64,000 nucleotides of DNA from Morinoia aosen. Taxonomy: Eukaryota; Arthropoda; Malacostraca; Amphipoda; Talitridae. Where the stretch lies: positions 51,215,602 through 51,279,601 of the forward strand of contig CM059563.1 in assembly GCA_030386875.1 (NCBI GenBank), written 5' to 3'. The position numbers and the translations under genes were made by a program. This document shows, piece by piece, positions 12,389 through 22,665 of the stretch; the stretch's first letter is position 1, and the number at the start of each line of letters is the position of its first letter. A model generated the notes under the pieces. The model made no database searches. It was given only the letters and a program-made list of their open reading frames with translations, and was not told where the DNA came from.

Positions 12389-13448
12389 AACTCACTTTTT
12401 CTCTACACCTACCAACTCTTCCGATGTAATTGCTTGAATAAAAAACCTGAAAAATAAATCGAGTAAATTACAAACGCTTTCGACCAAAGCTCTTGAAATT
12501 ATTCCTCATATTGTAGCCCCTCTCATATCCAATATTATTAACCAGACTCTCTTCCTAGGCACTTTCTCGAACTCCCTGAAAGCTGCTAGAGTAACCCCTA
12601 TTTTTGAAAATGGGGAAAAATCCTGCCCAAACAATTATAAATCTATCTCCGTGCTACCAATTATTAGCAAAGTATTCGAGAAAATTGTGTATAAAAAGTG
12701 TATTTTTATTTTGAGCAAAAATCAGTTCTATATGATAAACAATTGGGTTTTCGTTCTAAAAAAATACACAACACAGGCTATATTAAATTATTTACAATAC
12801 CTTTATTCTGAAATAGATGAAGGAAAGCTTGTTCTCTCTGTATTTCTTAACTTTCGAAAAGTATTCGATTGTGTGGACAATAACAAATTATTCTCGAAAC
12901 TCCACTGTTATGGCATTCGAGGAGTTGCTCATGATTGGTTCAGATCATACTTAACAAGTCGGAAGCCATACATGTCATCGACGATGCAAAATCTGTGAGT
13001 TCCCCAAGGATCTGTCATTGGGCCCCTCCTATTTATAATTTGTATCAATGATATTGTTAAATCTACATTATTTCTCAAATTCATACCCATTGCCGATGAC
13101 AGCACGCTATCTACGGTCCGTCCAAACCAAAATCCCGCTCTAATTGCTAAAAGTATAAACAACAAACTCCAAAAGGTTTCATTGTGGCTTAAAGCTAATA
13201 AAATAAGCCTTAATATCGATAAAAGAAAATATATTACATTCTCATACAGGAAAAAAATATCTCTTCCACGCATTAAAATTGGCGAAGGGGAAATCGAAGA
13301 AACCAACTCATGTAGGTTTCTGGTCATCATAATAGATAAACTTCTGACTTTCAGAGTGCACATCGCTTAAATTAGTACTAAGTTATCAAACTCCGTCGGA
13401 ATTTTTCACAAAGTGAAAAATTTCCTGCATGAAGAACCTTTGCAAATA
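12389..13448 (+). pseudogene. Jockey-type non-LTR retrotransposon reverse transcriptase fragment
   Basis: A single reading frame encodes a recognisable non-LTR reverse transcriptase broken by stops at 12435 (TGA), 12996 (TGA) and 13368 (TAA), with a probable frameshift near 12388. Visible landmarks: KNLKNKSS before the RT core, ARVTPIF, the block YKSISVLPIISKVFEKIV, the first catalytic motif degenerated to FLNFRKVFDCVD, VPQGSVIGPLLF with the usual GPLLF, and the catalytic box reading IADDS where YADDT or FADD is normal. The end, SVGIFHKVKNF, matches the thumb region. The endonuclease domain and 5' part are missing. The fragment is AT-rich, decayed and inactive, and it merges in the same frame into the 12-bp satellite. 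Clade assignment (jockey-like rather than RTE or CR1) is by motif resemblance only. Confidence 0.88.
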
Positions 13449-14432
13449 CTTTGTGACTTTGTTTGTGACTTTGTTTGTGACTTTGTTTGTGACTTTGTTT
13501 GTGACTTTGTTTGTGACTTTGTTTGTGACTTTGTTTGTGACTTTGTTTGTGACTTTGTTTTTGACTTTGTTTGTGATTTTGTTTGTGATTTTGTTTGTGA
13601 TTTTGTTTGTGATTTTGTTTGTGATTTTGTTTGTGATTTTGTTTGTGACTTCGTTTGTGACTTCGTTTGTGACTTTGTTTGTGACTTTGTTTGTGACTTT
13701 GTTTGTGACTTTGTTCGTGACTTTGTTTGTGACTTTGTTTGTGACTTTGTTTGTGACTTTGTTTGTGACTTTGTTTGTGACTTTGTTTGTGACTTTGTTT
13801 GTGACTTTGTTTGTGACTTTGTTTGTGACTTTGTTTGTGACTTTGTTTGTGACTTTGTTTGTGATTTTGTTTGTGATTTTGTTTGTGATTTTGTTTGTGA
13901 TTTTGTTTGTGACTTTGTTTGTGACTTTGTTTGTGACTTTGTTTGTGACTTTGTTTGTGATTTTGTTTGTGACTTTGTTTGTGACTTTGTTTGTGATTTT
14001 GTTTGTGATTTTGTTTGTGATTTTGTTTGTGATTTTGTTTGTGACTTTGTTTGTGACTTTGTTTGTGATTTTGTTTGTGACTTTGTTTGTGATTTTGTTT
14101 GTGACTTTGTTTGTGACTTTGTTTGTGACTTTGTTTGTGACTTTGTTTGTGACTTTGTTTGTGACTTTGTTTGTGACTTTGTTCGTGACTTTGTTCGTGA
14201 CTTTGTTCGTGACTTTGTTTGTGACTTTGTTTGTGACTTTGTTTGGGACTTTGTTTGGTACTTTGCTTGTGACTTTGTTTGTGGCTTTGCTTGTGACTTT
14301 GCTTGTGACTTTGTTTGTGACTTTGTTTGTGACTTTGTTTGTGACTTTGTTTGTGACTTTGTTTGTGACTTTGTTTGGGACTTTGTTTGGGACTTTGTTT
14401 GGGACTTTGTTTGGGACTTTGTTTGGGACTTA
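13446..14432. repeat. 12-bp satellite TGTGACTTTGTT, ~82 copies
   Basis: The unit TGTGACTTTGTT is repeated without a single indel for almost 1 kb; only substitutions occur (GATTTT, TTCGTG, TTTGGG variants, the last enriched at the 3' end). It is stop-free in several frames on both strands (CDFV on +, KSQT on -), giving long spurious open frames. Confidence 0.97.
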
Positions 14433-16412
14433 GTTTTTTCGAGTACTGAGCCGGCCTGCATGTAACTAATATTCCTTGAAATGTTCATTTATTTCATCCC
14501 TGTTATGTTAAAATAATTCTGCGTGCATTTTTCCGTACGCTTTGTTCGTTAACATACGAGCTCTTCTCAAATGCCACTTATGTCACTCAAAGCTTTGAAA
14601 CGTTCTAGTCAAATGGGACTTTGTGCGAGGTATTGGATTTTTTTCGTGGCATTCAACTCAAGAACGACCACTCATGTGTGTGTGTGCCGCAGCCCGGAAA
14701 GCTCTAGGATTACAATTATTCCCGGAAGCCTAAGCTGCGCTAAGTCTCGCTCCAATAATGATGCCCAGTTAGTGATGCTTTCTAAATAAAGGAGCACGGA
14801 ATACATGAGTTACAATTCATGCAAAACATTGATGGATAAACTCAGTATTGAGCTCTGAAAATACTGCAGGAAAGAAGCTAAAATGGTGCAATCATTTGGA
14901 CTCGTGTTCGTTCGATTCAGATCTCTTTATTTCTAGAGTATTATTTAGAAAAATTTCCTGAGCTCATGTTATTTTGATATAGATATCACAACATAGATTT
15001 CATTTTGTCACTTAGTAGGACATGACTTCATTTCAATCGTCGGCTCTTACATTTAGATTGTAGTTCTAAACTATTGCGTCCCATGCGTTAAAAATGACGG
15101 CATTCTTCTTCAAAGCAATAGTCATTCATAAAAGCTGTAATCATTCATGTAAACTTTTCTATATGGACAATTTAAGTGTACAGCCTTATCTCTGAGTTAC
15201 TCTGTTTTGCTTTAGCATAGCGTAACAAGGAATCTGAGTCATTGTGCATAAATTGTTATTAAAATGAACCGAAATTTGCTGTTATTGTCCAGGTATTACT
15301 CATCCAGTTTACAATTTTGGAGTATGAATGTGCAAACTAAACAAGAAACCATGAAAAAAATTATGTATTATTTCCAACATGAATAATATAATGAATAATA
15401 TATTTATTTTCATCCATCACAAATATCTAGCGAGTAGCCTGATTCCTTTGCATTTGGAGCGCATGAAGTGCGCACTACATAATCATAGGGAAAACGCGTT
15501 TATCCTCATGGGAGTCTTCTTACCTATAGAGGATAATTATTAACACTCGAACGCTTGGCTCTTGCTCTCACCCGTTAATGACGTCAAACTCGCGGCTGTG
15601 AGGCTGCCGTCAGCGGGGGGGAAGCAATTTCGCCAACTCGGAGATTACACGTTCAAGTTTCCCACACCTTCATTGTCGTGACTCACCGTTGTTTTGTGGT
15701 CATTGAATGATTCTGAAGTTCAATGATTTGAGCAGCCGGTGTACACGGAGGGGATTTTCGTAATGCTACTGACCGACCAGTGGTCATAAGCTCAATTTCC
15801 TTGTATACGTTATCAAAACTATTGAAAGTCACGATGCAGGTAATGTTTTGCAATTTTCAAAATTTCTTAATACAGCTAACTTTAAATTTCAGTTGTTAAT
15901 GAACTTCCCTTAAGCCTATCGCGGTGAACGTGTAAAATGTTTCCGAAGTTCAATGGTTCGAGTCGCTCTCAGTTGACTGCTGCAACTCCGCCGTGCTGGA
16001 TAGCATGGCATTGCTTGCAAGCGGCCGAGCTCAGCGTTGATCATGAGAATGTTACGGGTGTTCATGGACAATGACTTCATAATGGTTAATGATAATGACT
16101 TCAGAATCGTAATGGTAACCTTCATAACGACGCTGAGATTATACAGGCAGCTGCAAGCAATCCTCGTCAAATTGGGCCAATGAAAAAAAAATAATCCGCA
16201 ATTTGTCACGCGATGGTTTTGGCCTTTTGCCATCTTGCGTTAACAAGGGAGTCTTTGATTTTGGACAGGCTCACCTCCGTCCAGATCAATAAGTAAAACC
16301 GCAAAGTACGCAAGTATAGCAGCATGTACAAAATTAATATTTCCATGTACCACAATAAGCTGTACGAATGAAAATTATTACGAGTACTCACCAAGTTCTT
16401 TTCCCAGATGGG
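14433..16412. other. Unique AT-rich DNA, no gene supported
   Basis: Open frames are short and show no family resemblance. A CRE-like TGACGTCA occurs near 15579. A GGTTCGAGTC near 15954 resembles a tRNA B box, but no tRNA fold surrounds it. Confidence 0.5.
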
Positions 16413-16785
16413 CCCCTCAGGGGGATACAACTATTGTATCTATGGGAATTATCGTTCTCATTAAGAAAATATGAAGTCCTTGGCCGAGATTTAGGTATAA
16501 GCCTTCTTATCTTGAATTAATTAATTTGTTTTGTTAAGGACTATCTTTTTTCGGTTCACTGCTGTCCCATTTTTCAGCACCTCTGATATTCTTCTTTAAC
16601 TTAAATCCTGTTTCATAACCTTCCTTCTTATCTTACTGTTTCGATTCGCACGGGATCCCTTGCGGGAACACCCTTTGTGCATAGATTCTACGTTCCCTTA
16701 ACTCCATACTAAATGGTGCCTTCATCCTTCCTCCCTTTGAACATCTTTCTTGAGGTAAAAGGAAGCTAAAAATAATCAATAATCA
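16413..16785 (+). mobile_element. Interspersed repeat family A, copy 2
   Basis: Carries the whole set of family landmarks from CCCCTCAGGGGG to the TTGAACATC and AAGGAAGCT tail. It has a short insertion (GGGATCCCTTGCGGGAACA type) before the CTTTGTGCATAGATTC block. Confidence 0.85.
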
Positions 16786-17363
16786 GTCAATCCATCCCAA
16801 ATGGACCTACAACTTCAGAATCCTATTTCTCATAATTTTTCTTTGACACTCGGAGGCATGACCGGTTCACCATAGATTTGGGACACAGTACGCTATCAGG
16901 GATTTCCGGAATATACAGCCACACGAAATACATCCTAATACACATTGCTACGCCCAAGTTAAAATAGATAACAATGCTGCAATGTAAATATTGGCCGGCC
17001 AATCAACTTTAACAACTGAAGGCCTCAATTATTGAAATACGGAACTAAAGAACCGTAGACTCAATACAACAATTTTTCGTGCACAAAGTTGCTAAACAAT
17101 AAAAACCATTTAGATAACATAGTGCGCAATGATTGCCTGCTATATGCAAAAATTTTCACACTCCTAATGGCTTTCTTCAAATGCTCATTCTGTTCAGTTC
17201 ATACACACATCAGTTCTCGATATGAGCACTGGATGCGATAAGCAGAATTGTTGAAATTTTCAAGGAAGGTATCCTTCGCAAACAATTTTTTCCATCGCTG
17301 CGTACCTCCTGTTGTGGTACGCACGGATGAGTCTGTGATAAATAACAATCCCTCCTTCTACTA
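16786..17363. other. Unique AT-rich DNA, no gene supported
   Basis: No feature identified. Confidence 0.5.
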
Positions 17364-18199
17364 TACCGGGTGTCCCTTAAAAATATCCCCGATATTTTAA
17401 TCGAATATATCTTCGCTCTAAATTAATATATTTGAATTGTCTTTTTCCTCACAAGGTAGTAATTTTTGTTTCCTTGTCGAAAAATTCAAGTTTTGGAAAT
17501 CGGTTAAATAACCACTTTACAATGACCAATTTACTGAAAGGGGTAGATTACCCACTTGTTCAAAGGTAAAGCTTTTAAAACAATAATAATATTCTTCCTT
17601 ATTTTGTACTTTAAAAAAAAAACGAACAAACAAAAATAAAAGAGTTACAAATCATTACCTTAAATAAAATTTAAATAAAAAAGTAATATAGTTTCCTTCG
17701 AAATCCCTCCATTTCTCTCAAGGCAAGTATTACTTTTAGCCACCATTGAACGAAGAGTTTTGCGGATTATTTCACCGTTTTCTTTCAGTTTTTGAAACAC
17801 TTCAATTCGTTGTCGAAGAATTATTAATAAAAGAGATGATATATACTTGGTAGTATATAGGATACATCATTGTGAAATTATTTTTAACAGCAGGTATTGA
17901 GAAATGAAGAAGGACACCCGTGTTGTTTTTAAAACTTTTTATTTGTTTTGTAAAACTTTTTATTTTTTTTAAACTTTTTTCAATTCAACATTTCATTTTT
18001 CACAATTTGTTTTTCTTCCCCTTTCAGTAAATCGATTATTTTAAAGTAGTTAGACAACCGATTTTCAAAAACTTAATTTATTGGGAAAGGAAACAAAAAT
18101 TACTACGTTGTGAAAAAAAGACAATTCAAATATGTCAATTTAAAGAGGAGTTATAATCAATTAAAAAATCGGTGACATTTTTGTGGGACACTCGGTTTA
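17364..18199. mobile_element. 836-bp MITE with ~185-bp terminal inverted repeats
   Basis: The left end TACCGGGTGTCCCTTAAAAA and right end GGGACACTCGGTTTA are inverted partners. The match continues inward for about 185 bp through TTTGAATTGTCTTTTT, AGTAATTTTTGTTTCCTT and TTTACTGAAAGGGG, with scattered differences. TA lies at both outer ends, as expected for Tc1/mariner-type targets. The ~450-bp interior has no transposase frame. It is a non-autonomous element whose arms have diverged moderately, so it is not recent. Confidence 0.85.
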
Positions 18200-18296
18200 G
18201 TAGGAATTATATTCTATTTAATATTCCCGTTTCGCTTTTGAGTGCTGATCAGCATACATTCTTCTATAATTCTCTTTTTTTACAATTCATCATTAT

Positions 18297-18672
18297 TCCC
18301 CCCTCAAGGGGATACAACTCTTGTCTCTATGGGAATTATCGCTCCCAGGGAGAAAATGTGCGAGGGAGCGAGCTGAGAGTCAAGTAAGTCTTCTTTTTGT
18401 TGAAATAAAATGTTTTTATTATGTTATGTTTTATGTTTAGGACCTTCTTTTTTCGGTTCACCCCTGTCCTGTTTTCCAGCACCTACTACTTTCTTCTTCA
18501 ACTTTTATCTTGTATCATGAACTTTTTTCTCAACTTTCTTTTTCTATGTATAGATTCCACATTTCCTTATCTCCTCTCTCTCTCCTTCCTGGCGTTTTCC
18601 TCCTTCCTCTCTTTTTTTTTTGCTTTTTTTGTAGCGGTTAGGGAGGCTTAAACCAACATATTATCAAATCTA
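18297..18672 (+). mobile_element. Interspersed repeat family A, copy 3
   Basis: Begins CCCCCTCAAGGGGATACAAC and ends with AGCGGTTAGGGAGGCTTAAA. It lacks the CACCTTGTGCATA block and has T-rich expansions near 18600-18630. Confidence 0.85.
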
Positions 18673-18903
18673 ACTCCATTATTCTACGTATATCGTTAAT
18701 GCACAGAAGCTTTCGGGCAATTTAGCATTATCGAGATGACATTTATTTATCTCTTCAGCTCCTGACCAGACTCGTTCCAAAGCTCATACCACTCTCTCCA
18801 AATAGATTAGATCATTCATAATCGTGACTTTTCGATAAAACCATCTATAGATTGACAATTGGTTTCAATTAACTTTAAAAATATATTTCATATTTTCTGC
18901 TAA

Positions 18904-19253
18904 TTTATGATGGTGTCCAATATATGATGGTGTCCAAAATATGATGGTGTCCAATATATGATGGTGTCCAATATATGATGGTGTCCAATATATGATGGTG
19001 TCCAATATATGATGGTGTCCAATATATGATGGTGTCCAATATATGATGGTGTCCAATATATGATGGTGTCCAATATATGATGGTGTCCAATATATGATGG
19101 TGTCCAATATATGATGGTGTCCAATATATGATGGTGTCCAATATATGATGGTGTCCAATATATGATGGTGTCCAATATATGATGGTGTCCAATATATGAT
19201 GGTGTCCAATATATGATGGTGTCCAACATATGATGGTGTCCAATATATGATGG
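18904..19253. repeat. 17-bp satellite ATGATGGTGTCCAATAT, ~20 copies
   Basis: Units are exactly 17 bp and nearly identical; three substitutions are visible (AAAATATG near 18937, AACATATG near 19228 and the ending GGTGATGGCATCC). Since 17 is not a multiple of three, all - strand frames read the same peptide. The homogeneity implies recent expansion. Confidence 0.97.
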
Positions 19254-20750
19254 TGATGGCATCCAACTATTTAACACATTATAAGGCTAATTCACATCTA
19301 CTGATCAATTCGATTCGTCTCTAAAATGTTTCTTTTTTTTTAACTATTTTTAAAAACAATTGCAACATAAATTTCTGAATACTGATGAATTCTTCTACTT
19401 ATGAAGAATCGCGGTTGGTTTTTAATGTTACTGTTTTTTCATTTTGTCACATCAACGAATCAATTGAAAATAACTTCCGCGGGACTCAGATTTGACTGTT
19501 CCCTATGATCAGAGCTGAAATTTCGTATGCGGACACATGCCGCACTTATGCGAACCATATTTTCCAATCATTGTGCTCAAACTGGCCTATCTTCTTGAAA
19601 AGTTTCTTATGTTCATCCTAACTCGTATCGAAAAGTGCCTACCTTTATTTTAGCCTATGATAAGCTTCTTTCCCTCAAATTTTGCCCAATAAGGAAGGAT
19701 TTCTTGCAAGTACTTCCTCTTTTATGGGTAATATTCTCCGCCTCTCAATTACTGGATTGTTACGGAGACCTACATTCCACGATATTTTTCTTGTCATTTA
19801 TGAGACGTTTTAACGGCCCTCCTTTGGTAAAATCCTTGATGGCTTGGTTTGTTAAAATCCTTGATGGCTTGGTTTGGTAAAATAAGCATCACTTCGGCTA
19901 TGGGGGCAGCCCCCGACCTGTGATACCGCGCGAGGATGTACGCTTTGCCCATCTTCCTTGTACCCTAAAACAATCATAGTCAATCGCTCGATCTCCTGTT
20001 CCACGTAGTCTCAAATCTACAACTTTTTACCATCAAGTTTTTCGTGTTCAAGTTTAACATTCAGATTGTATGTAACTTCAGTCGTTGTTTTATCGCCCTC
20101 CCGACGTCAAAGTAATTTTCTTTTTATATGTATATATTTGATGTGTACCCGTGCTGAAACTGTTGCAGCATGTTGTCGGATTCATTTTTCCATTTTCTTA
20201 TATTCTTACGTAATCATATTTGTCACATTATTCGTTAGAAATTTATCTCAGTATATCGGCGTAAATATATTAAATACACGGGATAGTAATTAATTACTAG
20301 TCATAAAACGGAATGATTCTTCAATTTCTGAGGCTTTCCGTAACTTTCTGAGGCTTTCCGAAAGAACACCTAAAAACAGTAACTCCGTTGTATAGTAAGC
20401 GTCGTGATATTCGAATTAGTTTAAAAGAATTCTGGCGAAATATTGGCACTCTCTCAGCAGTGACCATAACGGTAGAATGCTTGCAATTTTGTAATTATTA
20501 CCATTCGATACAGAGTAAGATATCGAGACGAAAGTTCAGTTCATCCGTCGCACCACGTAGCGGTCACTTAACTCGTTCCTCCAGTTCTTACGTGCGGTCA
20601 AATTTCGCTCGATACTTACTCTTGTATTTAACGTTCCAATCTTCACCTCAAGGATGCATTTTGCTGGCCTCTATGCTTTTAAAATGATCGAAGTGGGCGT
20701 GTGGCGTGAAGGACCAAGCTGACTTTTGTTCCTTGTTTTTCCTTCGGGTA
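19254..20750. other. Unique DNA with two tiny duplications
   Basis: No gene supported. A 27-bp direct duplication (AAAATCCTTGATGGCTTGGT) lies at about 19830-19880, and a 19-bp duplication (TTTCTGAGGCTTTCCGTAAC type) at 20325-20362. Confidence 0.5.
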
Positions 20751-20820
20751 AATCTAACGAATGCATTTGCCCCTCTTTGAGTTCAATGAACGCATTTGTA
20801 CTTCTTCTTTGAGTTCAACG
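20751..20820. repeat. Left part of an interrupted ~31-bp tandem repeat
   Basis: Two to three units of a motif like GTTCAACGAATGCATTTG plus cacctcttctttga. The array breaks off at TTCAACGA where family A copy 4 begins and resumes at 22590 after the transposon. Confidence 0.75.
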
Positions 20821-21185
20821 ACCCCTCAGGGGGATACAACTATTGTATCTGTGGGAATTAGCGCTCCCAGGGAAAAAATGTGAGGGCCCGAGCTGAGAGT
20901 TAGGTGGGCCTTCTTTTTGTTGAAATAAAATGTTTTTTGTTATGTTAAGGACCAGCTTTTTTCGGTTCACAACTGTCCTGTTTTTCAGCACCTCTGACTT
21001 TCTTCTTCAACTTTTATCTTATTTCATGAACTTCTTTCCCATCTTACTGTTTCTATGCCCTTTCTGCATAGATTCCTCATTTTCTTATCTCCATACTAAA
21101 TGGTGCCTTCCTCCTTCCTCTCTTCGATACGCTCTATTTTTGCAGCGGTTAGGGAGGCTTAAACTAACTTATGATCTAATCTAAT
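20821..21185 (+). mobile_element. Interspersed repeat family A, copy 4
   Basis: A good-quality copy: CCCCTCAGGGGGATACAACT at the 5' end and GGTTAGGGAGGCTTAAACTA then CTAATCTAATC at the 3' end. Its tail directly abuts the mariner/IS630 terminal inverted repeat. Confidence 0.9.
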
Positions 21186-22589
21186 CTGTACAGGTTGATT
21201 TTTAAATACGGGTCCCGAAAAAATCTTCAATAACCTTTGGTACAATGAACGGATTTTTGGAAACAAAACGGCAGTAGAACCCTGATATTTATATCTTTTA
21301 TTTGGTTCCTACGTATTCATGATATAACAGTCGAAATAGGAATCAGAGGATACAGTAAAATTCATCATGCGTTGAAACTGTCGCCAAGATGACGAACTGG
21401 ACAAAGGAACAATTAGCTTTCATAAGCACTGTATACTTCTCCAATGGAATAGCATTGTCCTAGCCCAGTGAAGTTTCAAGAGAGAGTACAACCTGTGAAG
21501 TTCTCCGTCAAAGAAAGTCATTTACAGGTGCGTAAAGAATTTAGCCAACAGTAGAAATCTGGCGAAGAAGAAACAGGAATGACGACCCTACAACGTTACT
21601 TTCGGATTGAATGTTGAAAAATCCAAAGATATTGCGGAAAAGAATCACAATATCAGTCTTAGGCACCTGTCACAACAGTTAGGGATGAGTCGTTGTTCTG
21701 TTCAGAAGACTTTGCAGAAAAGGTTGTCAGTGCATGCGTATAAAGTTCAATTTGGTCAAAAGTTACAGGAAACTAATTTTGAACGAAGGAATAATTTTTG
21801 TGAATGGTTCTTGGAGAAGGAGGAAGAGAATCCTGAATTTGGTAAAAGCTTGATTATGACGGACTAAGTTCATTCCAGTTTGAACGAATGTATAAACAAA
21901 GAGAACATGAGATTTTGGGCTTTTGAAAATCCCATGGAGATTATGGAAGCTCCACTTTATTCAGAAACGGTAACTGTTTGGTGCGGTTTCATGGAGAATG
22001 GCATTATTGGTCCTATATCTTCGAGGAGAGTGTTGTCCTGCCATGGTTGTCCTGCAAAGTCAAGCAAGTCAGCGATACTCGCATGCTAAACACCTTCTTA
22101 ATTCCTGCAGTGAACACTATGAATATTGCAAATCTCTACTTTCAGCAGGACGGAGCAACGTGCCATACCACAGGGGACCAGTTTCCAGCGTAACCAGTTC
22201 CCCGGAAAGCTGATTTCAAGATTCGGCGACGATCAGTGGCCTGCAAGATCTCCCGATCAATCCCCTTTGGATTTTTTCTTGTGGGCTTATCTAAAGGCAA
22301 GGGTTTATCGTGACAAACCGACGGATCTGACTCAACTCAAGGATGCCATCATATCAGAAAGCAGATTGATCGGTCCCACCCTCACCAGCGCTGCAATGAG
22401 AAGCATGCGAACACGCGCCCAATATTGCTTGCAGTCGAGTGGTCGCATGAAGAATGTCATGTTAAAAAATTTGTCCAAATAAAGGATATAAATCTCAGGA
22501 TTCTACTGCGTTTATATTTTCAAAAATCCGTTCATTGTATCAAGTTATTACAGATTTTTTCAGGTCCCGTATTTGAAAAAAACGCTCTG
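21186..22589 (+). mobile_element. Full-length but inactive IS630/Tc1-mariner element
   Basis: The left terminal inverted repeat starts TACAGGTTGATTTTTAAATA; the right end reads GGTCCCGTATTTGAAAAAAA then CGCTCTGTG. The arms match for ~70 bp, including CAAAAATCCGTTCATTGTA. The right outer bases have mutated, so the TA duplication is seen only on the left. The interior holds a broken transposase on the + strand. The length of about 1.4 kb is normal for this group. Confidence 0.88.
21385..22482 (+). pseudogene. IS630-family transposase with DUF4817-like N-terminus, broken
   Basis: The start NWTKEQLAFI..VYFSNG matches the N-terminal helix-turn-helix region seen in many insect mariner-like transposases. 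After several stops and frameshifts the next part (21607-21867) has LRHLSQQLGMSRCSVQKTL, a second helix-turn-helix, and ends at the first catalytic Asp (IMTD), where the following Glu codon is now TAA. Then come NKENMRFWAFENP, a frameshift near 22010, the second Asp in YFQQDGATCHT, another frameshift near 22190, and the third Asp in RSPDQSPLDFFLW, followed by the C-terminal helices to 22482. All three catalytic Asp positions survive, but the gene cannot make a protein. Family assignment rests on these motifs. Confidence 0.9.
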
Positions 22590-22665
22590 TGTTTGCACCT
22601 CTTCTTCCAGTTCAACGAATGCATTTGCCCTTTTTTCTTCGAATTCTACGAATGTAATTGAATTG
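22590..22665. repeat. Right part of the interrupted ~31-bp tandem repeat
   Basis: Resumes as TTTGCACCTCTTCTTCCAGT then TCAACGAATGCATTTGCCC, in step with the block ending at 20820. Confidence 0.75.

Noticed and set aside
15945-15975. tRNA B-box-like GGTTCGAGTC
   Set aside because: No A box at the right distance and no cloverleaf can be drawn around it.
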